Shown piece by piece: positions 58,731 through 64,000 of a stretch of 64,000 bases of DNA (position 1 is its first letter; each line of letters begins with the position of its first letter). Position numbers and translations under genes: made by a program. The notes below the pieces were generated by a model that saw only the letters and a program-made list of their open reading frames with translations, made no database searches and was not told the DNA's origin. Origin of the DNA: Alphaproteobacteria bacterium (lineage in GTDB: Bacteria > Pseudomonadota > Alphaproteobacteria > Thalassobaculales > Thalassobaculaceae); NCBI GenBank assembly GCA_024742275.1, contig JANSYS010000007.1, forward strand, positions 1 through 64,000, given 5' to 3'.

Positions 58731-59339
58731 ATGGCCTTTGAACTTCCCGATCTTCCGTACGCCCATGACGCCCTGGCCCCGGTGATGTCCAAGGAGACCC
58801 TGGAGTATCATCACGACAAGCACCACAACGCCTATGTCGTGAACGGCAACAATCTGCTGAAGGACAGTGGCCTGGAAGGCAAGTCGCTGGAGGAGATCGT
58901 CAAGGCCTCCTACAACGGCGGCCAGGGCGGCGGACTGTTCAACAACGCCTCCCAGCACTGGAACCATGTCGAGTTCTGGAAGTGGATGAAGCCGAATGGC
59001 GGCGGCGCCATTCCGGGCGAGCTGGAGAAGAAGATCGTCGAGGACTTCGGCAGTGTCGACGCCATGAAAGAGGCTTTCGTTCAGGCCGGCGTGACCCAGT
59101 TCGGATCCGGCTGGTGCTGGCTGATCCTGGGCAATGACGGCAAGCTCGCCGTCACCAAGACGGCGAACGGCGTCAACCCGCTGGCCACCGGCGAAGGCAC
59201 CGCCCTTCTCGGCTGCGACGTGTGGGAGCACTCCTACTACATCGACTACCGCAACGCCCGCCCGGACTACGTCAAAGCGTTCGTCAACGATCTGGTCAAC
59301 TGGGAGCGCGTGGCCGAGATCTTCGGCGACGCCTCGTAG
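58731..59339 (+). CDS. sodB: Iron superoxide dismutase
   Basis: A 202-residue Fe/Mn-type SOD with GAGAGGAGAG before the ATG. LEYHHDKHHNAYVVNGNNLL near 23 (first two His), NNASQHWNHVEFWKWMKPNG near 67 (third His), and LGCDVWEHSYYIDYRNARPD near 160 (Asp and His ligands). FGSGWCWLI and Gln/Gly positions (G-G-L-F-N-N-A-S-Q-H-W) favour the iron form. It dismutates superoxide in the cytosol. An in-frame extension to 58632 through the repeats exists but lacks a ribosome-binding site. Confidence 0.93.
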   Translation: MAFELPDLPYAHDALAPVMSKETLEYHHDKHHNAYVVNGNNLLKDSGLEGKSLEEIVKASYNGGQGGGLFNNASQHWNHVEFWKWMKPNGGGAIPGELEKKIVEDFGSVDAMKEAFVQAGVTQFGSGWCWLILGNDGKLAVTKTANGVNPLATGEGTALLGCDVWEHSYYIDYRNARPDYVKAFVNDLVNWERVAEIFGDAS

Positions 59340-59425
59340 AAGCGAACGCCGGGCACGCGTCTGAGATATGGAATAGTCTTCGGCGCTCGGCCGACTACAA
59401 CTGAATGCAATTCAACCCCGGTACC

Positions 59426-59458
59426 GGCGCCGCAAGTCTTCTTGCGGCGCCGCTTTTA
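59426..59458 (+). terminator. Rho-independent terminator of sodB
   Basis: GGCGCCGCAAG (59426-59436) pairs perfectly with CTTGCGGCGCC (59441-59451) around TCTT, followed by GCTTTTAT. An 11-bp GC-rich stem plus T-run, 86 bases after the stop. The rest of 59459-59625 is AT-rich and may hold the promoter of the next gene; ATTAC/GTAAT (59494-59512) is a small inverted repeat. Confidence 0.88.
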
Positions 59459-59625
59459 TCTCAACCACCCGAGAAACTGTCTTTAACTACAATATTACGT
59501 CTAGTATGTAATAAATCTTTTCAACTTATAGAAGATGTGGCCAATATCACGTCAAACGACCTTGTGAGTTTTTGGGGTGCCATGCGACAGTTTGCTCGAA
59601 GCAATCTGCTCAGGGGCGAGTGGAC

Positions 59626-61068
59626 ATGGAGGATGACGAAGAGAGCGTTGTGAAACCCGGGTTCTGGCTGAACCAGCTAGGCCGCCAGCAACGCCATTCC
59701 GATGGCACTGGCGGCGAGGCGCCGATGCTCGCCATCATGTTGCACGATCTCGGCTGGATCGATGTCGGTATTTCCGAGACTTCCTTCGTCGTCCGGTTGA
59801 ACCCGGGAACGGTCAAAGCCGAGATCGCGGCCAGTCTCCCTGAAGCACTGGAGAGTCGGACGCCGAACCATCGCATCGAACTCGTTCTCATCGACCCGGA
59901 TGCTCGGCCGGTCATCATTGATTTTGCCGACGCCCAGAGCGCGTGCGCCCATCTCCAGACTCTGCTTCACAACCGGCGCTTGGCCGATCAGGCCGGCGAT
60001 GAAGACCCGGACCATGCCGGCGGCGGCTCCATATGGGGCGCCGACGCCTTTCCGATGCCGGCTCCGAGCGATCTGGCGGATGCGAGGCACTACACGTCCG
60101 TCTTACCGCTACAGCGGGAAGGCGAGTACGGGTGCCACGTCGACGAAGAACGTTTCATGCGCGGCCTTGCGATGACCGAGTGGCTTGCGCCGCTCAACAC
60201 GGCCGGGTCCCTCCAGGATCGCCGCTTGGTCGATTCCACCCCTGAGATGGTCAGCTTCGCCCTACGCTCCCTCGGCTGGATCGCCGTCAAACGGAGTTGG
60301 AAGCTGCACGGCCAGTCGTTTCGGCAAACCGTGCCGGAGATAGTCGCTCTAGATCCTGCCGCCGTCGGGCGACAGCCGATGAGTCAGCTTATCGCGCTCT
60401 GTGCGGAATGGGCGCAGTTACCCGGCACCGTCACCTTCGCATGGTGGGATGGGGTGGTCTGGATCCGCGAGCGTGGCAGGCCATCCGACCTCGCCGATCG
60501 GCTGCGCGGCCTCTGCCGGATCGCAGCAAACGACGAGCCGATGTCGCTGGTCGACAGCGTCGAAGTCCCCATCGCTCAGTTTCTCTCCTCCAGCGGAGGA
60601 CCGAGCGCAGACCATCCATTTGCCGCAGTGTTCAGGCGCTGGCTAGATGACACCGCAAAGGGCGCCGAGGGGGACGGCATCTTGCGCGACCTGGAACGGT
60701 TGGGCCTCTTCCAGCGGCGCACCAAGTTGCTCGTCGTCGACGAGAACGACGACCTGCGGATCGCGCGCTACGCCGCCGGTCGGGTTCGACTCTGGAACGA
60801 ACGAACAGAGCGCGCCATGGAAGGGAGCAGACTTGTCGACATCCCCGACCGTGGTCTTGGTCTTCGTGTCCAGCGTGACCTGCGGTCCGTGCAGCGTCGC
60901 GGCGAACCTGTCCTGCACCACTGCACCGGCATCGTGTTTGCCAGCGAGAGCCTGCAGATGGCGCAATGGTCACGCCTTACCGTTCCGATACCCCACACGA
61001 CCGATAGAGGCCGATCCATGAAGGCTCTGCTGTCGACGTGTGACCTGGAGCTGTCGACGACGATCTGA
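59626..61068 (+). CDS. Uncharacterised protein with PAS-like C terminus
   Basis: A 480-residue protein from the ATG at 59626 (AGGGG nine bases ahead). I do not recognise the whole. It appears to hold three similar blocks of about 120 residues, each with a W-L/W-I-D/V...S..., LD.P.A pattern (MLAIMLHDLGWIDVGISETS, MVSFALRSLGWIAVKRSWKL). The last 120 residues (DLRIARYAAGRVRLWNERTE, GLGLRVQRDLRSVQRRGEPV, LHHCTGIVFASESLQMAQWS RLTVPI-type end) look like a PAS_5 domain. No TM segments or enzyme motif. Possibly a sensor near the polysaccharide genes. Confidence 0.6.
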   Translation: MEDDEESVVKPGFWLNQLGRQQRHSDGTGGEAPMLAIMLHDLGWIDVGISETSFVVRLNPGTVKAEIAASLPEALESRTPNHRIELVLIDPDARPVIIDFADAQSACAHLQTLLHNRRLADQAGDEDPDHAGGGSIWGADAFPMPAPSDLADARHYTSVLPLQREGEYGCHVDEERFMRGLAMTEWLAPLNTAGSLQDRRLVDSTPEMVSFALRSLGWIAVKRSWKLHGQSFRQTVPEIVALDPAAVGRQPMSQLIALCAEWAQLPGTVTFAWWDGVVWIRERGRPSDLADRLRGLCRIAANDEPMSLVDSVEVPIAQFLSSSGGPSADHPFAAVFRRWLDDTAKGAEGDGILRDLERLGLFQRRTKLLVVDENDDLRIARYAAGRVRLWNERTERAMEGSRLVDIPDRGLGLRVQRDLRSVQRRGEPVLHHCTGIVFASESLQMAQWSRLTVPIPHTTDRGRSMKALLSTCDLELSTTI

Positions 61069-61110
61069 ACCCGGACGAAGCCGCGACCACGTTCCGGTCT
61101 GGTACGCCGA

Positions 61111-61914
61111 TCAGCCGTCCACGTTGCCGGACACCTTCCCAGAACCAAGATTCAGTGCGGCCAAACGACAAGGAGAGGGCTGGACCACGAACCGGGCGAC
61201 ATCGGAAACGACCGCCTGCCGTGTTCGACCGAGGAGCCACATGCGGCTTCGTTCCGGCTTACGCGGCCGGAGCCATCGAACGCCGGAAAAGGCGCGGTCG
61301 AAACGATACTTCGAGGCGTTCTTGGCGTAGACCTCGTCCTCTACGATCGCGACGACGGGCGCCGAATCCCAGCGCGCCAGAGCAAGCGCGCAGCCGGCCG
61401 TCGTCAAAATCTCGGCCAGCGCAGTCCGCCCTCGCCAAGTCGGATCGATCCAGAGTCCTCCGATATAGGTACATCGATGCCGGATCGTGTTGGCATAGGC
61501 GTCCGCTTCGTCGCCAAGAACGAAACGCTCCCCGCTCGCCATGTCCTGCGCCGGCGCGGCGTAGAAGAAGGACAGCGTCGAAAGCCAGTCGCCAAGCGTG
61601 TTTTTGCCGAGATCGAATAGTCGTATTGCGATGGTCGCCACCCGCTCACCCGCCGCACTCTGAAGGTTCATCCACAAGGCCGCGTCTCGAGGAAAAAAGC
61701 TGGCATCCGGGTTCAGAACGTTCGGGAAGAATTTTCCGGTTGCCGCACATACTCGGCCAAAAGCGGCCATGTCGTGGTCAACAGCTATTTCCAGACCCGC
61801 CTCACGCAGCCGGGCGGTCAGGAGGATAAAGTATTCTCCGAAGAGTTCCTTCTCGGGCGCCACGATGCGCCCAACGCGGTTCAGAATCCGGCTCTGATAC
61901 TGAATCGCACTCAT
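61111..61914 (-). CDS. Uncharacterised protein, possibly GNAT-fold
   Basis: A 267-residue protein. GKFFPNVLNPDASFFPRDAA near 60, RVATIAIRLFDLGKNTLGDW near 91, TYIGGLWIDPTWRGRTALAE near 149 and LALARWDSAPVVAIVEDEVY near 180 suggest an acetyltransferase-like fold: a strand, then W-I-D/x-P-x-x-R-G-x (a R-G-x-G-x-A relative), then a helix. No exact acetyl-CoA loop, so function is uncertain. It converges with the previous gene and diverges from gmhB across an operator-like region. Confidence 0.55.
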   Translation of the reverse strand: MSAIQYQSRILNRVGRIVAPEKELFGEYFILLTARLREAGLEIAVDHDMAAFGRVCAATGKFFPNVLNPDASFFPRDAALWMNLQSAAGERVATIAIRLFDLGKNTLGDWLSTLSFFYAAPAQDMASGERFVLGDEADAYANTIRHRCTYIGGLWIDPTWRGRTALAEILTTAGCALALARWDSAPVVAIVEDEVYAKNASKYRFDRAFSGVRWLRPRKPERSRMWLLGRTRQAVVSDVARFVVQPSPCRLAALNLGSGKVSGNVDG

Positions 61915-61930
61915 TCTCGCCCCACTCCGA

Positions 61931-61957
61931 TTGTACGAGTACGATTGTATTTGTACA
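61931..61957. promoter_or_regulatory. Operator-like repeats between two divergent genes
   Basis: TTGTAC occurs at 61931-61936 and 61951-61956 with TTGTAT at 61945-61950, and GTACGAGTAC (61933-61942) is a near-palindrome. The cluster is just upstream of the leftward hypothetical gene and within 140 bases of gmhB, so it could control either. Confidence 0.35.
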
Positions 61958-62070
61958 CCTTTTGCGTGTAGATTTCATCCCTCTCCGGGCAACCCATTGG
62001 GCGATCGCGAGTCGCATAGGCTCTGCGGAGGGCCTATAGAGGCAACGTCGCAACGAATCGGACTTCCCCG

Positions 62071-62631
62071 ATGCAGGACCACCCCCATTCCGATGTCTTG
62101 TCTCCGACCGAATCAGTCCCGGCGCCAGCAGCGTTTCTCGACCGAGACGGGGTTCTGAATAAGGATATCGGTTACGCCCATCGTGCAGATCAGATCGACT
62201 GGGTCGAAGGTGCCGCCGAAGCCGTCCGGCGTCTCAATGCGACAGGTTTCCGGGTCTTCGTCGTCACCAACCAGTCCGGAATCGCCCGCGGTCTCTATTC
62301 CAGCGAGGCCGTCGACTCCCTGCACTGGTGGATGGCCGAGATCCTCCGTCGACGAGGCGCGCGGATCGACGACTGGAGATACTGCCCCTACCACCCCGAC
62401 CATCAGGCCGAACGGTTCGCCGACAAGGCGTCCTGGCGCAAACCCGCACCGGGCATGCTTCTGGACCTCATGCGGCACTGGCCGGTCGATCGCGACCGCT
62501 CGTTCCTGATTGGCGACCGGTCGTCGGACATCGAGGCGGCCCAGGCGGCGGGAATTGCCGGTCACCTGTTCGCCGGCGGGAACCTCGAAGCGTTTGTCGC
62601 GGCCATTCTGGACGATCGGGAGGCGGACTGA
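62071..62631 (+). CDS. gmhB: D-glycero-D-manno-heptose 1,7-bisphosphate 7-phosphatase (GmhB-like)
   Basis: A 186-residue HAD IIIA phosphatase: AFLDRDGVLNKDIGYAHRAD near 21 (D-x-D), FVVTNQSGIARGLYS near 63 (motif II), YCPYHP near 107, SWRKPAPGMLLDL (motif III Lys) and FLIGDRSSDIEAAQAAGI near 148 (motif IV). It dephosphorylates a sugar bisphosphate in heptose synthesis for LPS or S-layer glycan. E. coli-type GmhB binds zinc by C-x-H...C-x-C; here only the first Cys/His are seen (S-W-R-K-P-A-P replaces C-x-C-R-K-P), so the zinc loop is reduced. manC follows at eight bases. Confidence 0.82.
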   Translation: MQDHPHSDVLSPTESVPAPAAFLDRDGVLNKDIGYAHRADQIDWVEGAAEAVRRLNATGFRVFVVTNQSGIARGLYSSEAVDSLHWWMAEILRRRGARIDDWRYCPYHPDHQAERFADKASWRKPAPGMLLDLMRHWPVDRDRSFLIGDRSSDIEAAQAAGIAGHLFAGGNLEAFVAAILDDREAD

Positions 62632-62638
62632 TCCTGTG

Positions 62639-64000
62639 ATGAAGATTCATCCCGTCCTGCTGTCGGGCGGCGCCGGAACCAGGCTCTGGCCGCTTTCGCG
62701 TACGGCCTACCCGAAGCAGTTTCTCTGTCTTCTAGGCGAGCGCTCGCTGTTGCAAACATCGGTGCTGCGGGTCTCCGATCCGGCGCTGTTCGCACCGCCC
62801 GTCGTGGTCACGAACGCCGACCACCGGTTCATCGTCGCCGAACAGCTCCGCACCGCCGGAATTGAACCCGCGGCGATTCTTCTGGAATCGGAAGGTCGCA
62901 ATTCCGCTCCAGCCGCAATGGCGGCGGCGCTTTGGCTTCAGGCAGCGGATCCCGACGCGGTGCTTCTACTGCTGGCCGCGGACCACGTGATGACCCGTCC
63001 CGACGCCTTCCTGGAAGCCGTCACTGCAGCGACATCGGCCGCCCAGGCCGGACGGATCGTCACCTTCGGCATCGCGCCGGACCGGCCGGACACGTCCTAC
63101 GGCTATATTCTGGCGGGCCCGCCGGACGCCGCCGGCGTCGCGCCGGTCGAGCGGTTCGTCGAGAAACCGAACGCCGAGGCGGCAAGCAACTATCTCCGGG
63201 ACGGCCGCTATCTTTGGAACTCGGGCAATTTTCTCGCCACCGCCGCAACGCTGTGCCGGGAAGCGGAACGTCATGTCCCGGATCTCCTATCCGCCTGCCG
63301 GTCCGCATTGACCGATGCGCGTGTCGATCTCGACTTCCTTCGCCTGGATCCGCCGTCCTTCGGCAGCGCGCCGTCCGTTTCGATCGACTACGCGATCATG
63401 GAGCGCACCGACTCCGCATCCGTCATCGCCTGCGACCCGGGCTGGAGCGATATCGGCTCCTTCGATGCCCTGGCCGATGCGCTCGGCCGGGATGTCGAGG
63501 GAAACGCGACATCCGGACCGGGTCTCCATGTCGGCAGCCGCAGCACGTCGGCGATTTCCACAGGCCCGTTGATCGCGACCCTCGGCCTGGAAAAGGTGGT
63601 CGTCGTCGCAACACCCGATGCCGTTCTCGTGGCCGCAGCCGATCGGATCCAGGATGTTCGTGCCGTCGTCGCGCAGTTAAGGGAAGGCGGACACGACGAG
63701 GCCGACGGCCACGCCGACGTTCATCGACCCTGGGGTTCCTACCGCAATCTCGATATCGGCGACGGGTTCCTGGTGAAACAGATCCGCATCAAACCGGGCG
63801 GACGCCTGTCGCTCCAGACCCACGCGCACAGGGCGGAGCACTGGGTCGTGATCGAGGGGCGCGCCAGGGTCACACTTGGCCCCGATGCCGACGAACTCAC
63901 GGTCGTCGATCTGTCGGAGCATCAATCGATCGATATCCCGAGGGGCTGGGTGCATCGGCTGGAGAACGTCACAGATACCCCGGCGGCGATCATCGAAGTG
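62639..64000 (+). CDS. manC: Mannose-1-phosphate guanylyltransferase / mannose-6-phosphate isomerase (partial, runs off the right edge)
   Basis: 454 codons are visible, with no stop. MKIHPVLLSGGAGTRLWPLS starts the nucleotidyltransferase domain (G-G-x-G-T-R-L-W-P-x-S), then PKQFL, ILLESEGRNSAPAAMAAALW near 81, LLLLAADHVM near 105, GRYLWNSGNFLATAAT near 182 and DYAIMER (pyrophosphorylase active-site region). The C-terminal cupin begins at VHRPWGSYRNLDIGDGF near 360 with QTHAHRAEHWVVIEGRARVT (metal His/Glu of type II mannose-phosphate isomerase). It makes GDP-mannose for surface polysaccharide. GTG-ATG: either of two adjacent codons may be the start. Confidence 0.9.
   Translation, partial: MKIHPVLLSGGAGTRLWPLSRTAYPKQFLCLLGERSLLQTSVLRVSDPALFAPPVVVTNADHRFIVAEQLRTAGIEPAAILLESEGRNSAPAAMAAALWLQAADPDAVLLLLAADHVMTRPDAFLEAVTAATSAAQAGRIVTFGIAPDRPDTSYGYILAGPPDAAGVAPVERFVEKPNAEAASNYLRDGRYLWNSGNFLATAATLCREAERHVPDLLSACRSALTDARVDLDFLRLDPPSFGSAPSVSIDYAIMERTDSASVIACDPGWSDIGSFDALADALGRDVEGNATSGPGLHVGSRSTSAISTGPLIATLGLEKVVVVATPDAVLVAAADRIQDVRAVVAQLREGGHDEADGHADVHRPWGSYRNLDIGDGFLVKQIRIKPGGRLSLQTHAHRAEHWVVIEGRARVTLGPDADELTVVDLSEHQSIDIPRGWVHRLENVTDTPAAIIEV

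Noticed and set aside
59405-59653. 82-residue open frame after sodB
   Set aside because: It starts before and runs through the strong terminator hairpin, with no ribosome-binding site or motif.

Overview
The window is high-GC DNA from an alphaproteobacterium. The coaBC-dut pair, Fe-SOD, PAS_5-type proteins, DUF599 and the wealth of CoA-transferases, dioxygenases and SDRs suggest a Rhodospirillales-type (Thalassobaculum/Nisaea-like, probably marine) chromosome. That taxonomic guess is inference. The window has two parts: an accessory region at about 1-15,526 and an ordinary, metabolically rich chromosomal stretch from about 15,527 to the right edge.

Accessory region. An IS3-family element (right end, 1-137) sits inside the 3' end of an IS110-family transposase gene. 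Next come an endonuclease/exonuclease/phosphatase-fold secreted protein, a decayed histidine-kinase fragment, an amidohydrolase, an XRE regulator coupled to a DnaQ-like exonuclease, a second (PolB-exo2-like) exonuclease, two tandem paralogous small proteins (DUF6634-like), a small zinc-ribbon protein and a hypothetical. The last part is a compact leftward operon of three tyrosine recombinases plus a small HTH protein, matching the ginABCD operon of GInt genomic islands. It is followed, through ATGA overlaps, by a complete dUTPase gene.

The main finding is that this element has cut the resident dut gene. coaBC is followed by its normally coupled dut, but that dut is intact only to codon 92, in the DYRG motif, and then runs into the recombinase end. 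The intact dut at the other end of the gin operon begins the same 30-bp segment (24/30 identical) at exactly its own codon 92. The island therefore seems to restore dUTPase, either with a whole replacement gene or by supplying a new promoter and 5' half joined to the host 3' half.

Chromosomal part. 17.1-22.1 kb is a leftward cluster: acyl-CoA dehydrogenase, CoA ligase, PEP-mutase/isocitrate-lyase-like enzyme and a two-subunit TPP decarboxylase. 22.3-28.4 kb has an ABM-domain protein, serA, a coupled GMC oxidoreductase/isomerase/MFS operon and nth. 28.4-41.2 kb has HAD phosphatase, a Baeyer-Villiger monooxygenase, a PanE-like reductase, two TauD-type dioxygenases, an EamA exporter, an epoxide hydrolase, a LodA/LodB-like quinoprotein pair with a Tat signal, truncated hemoglobin, DUF599 and an SDR. 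41.3-48.6 kb has an AT-rich lipoprotein gene, a class III adenylate cyclase, a beta-hydroxyacid dehydrogenase/class II aldolase/VOC cluster, a YcaQ-like DNA glycosylase and a DDAH-like hydrolase. 48.7-58.6 kb has a PAS protein, two CaiB-type CoA-transferases, HMG-CoA lyase, SMP-30, SDR, pirin, folB, CMD and two more dehydrogenases, consistent with catabolism of branched or cyclic carboxylic acids. 58.6-64 kb has sodB with a four-copy 15-bp repeat in front of it and a strong terminator behind it, two poorly characterised proteins, then gmhB and a partial manC, probably the start of a surface-polysaccharide region.

No rRNA, tRNA or CRISPR was seen. All family calls are from reading motifs by eye; no database search was run.
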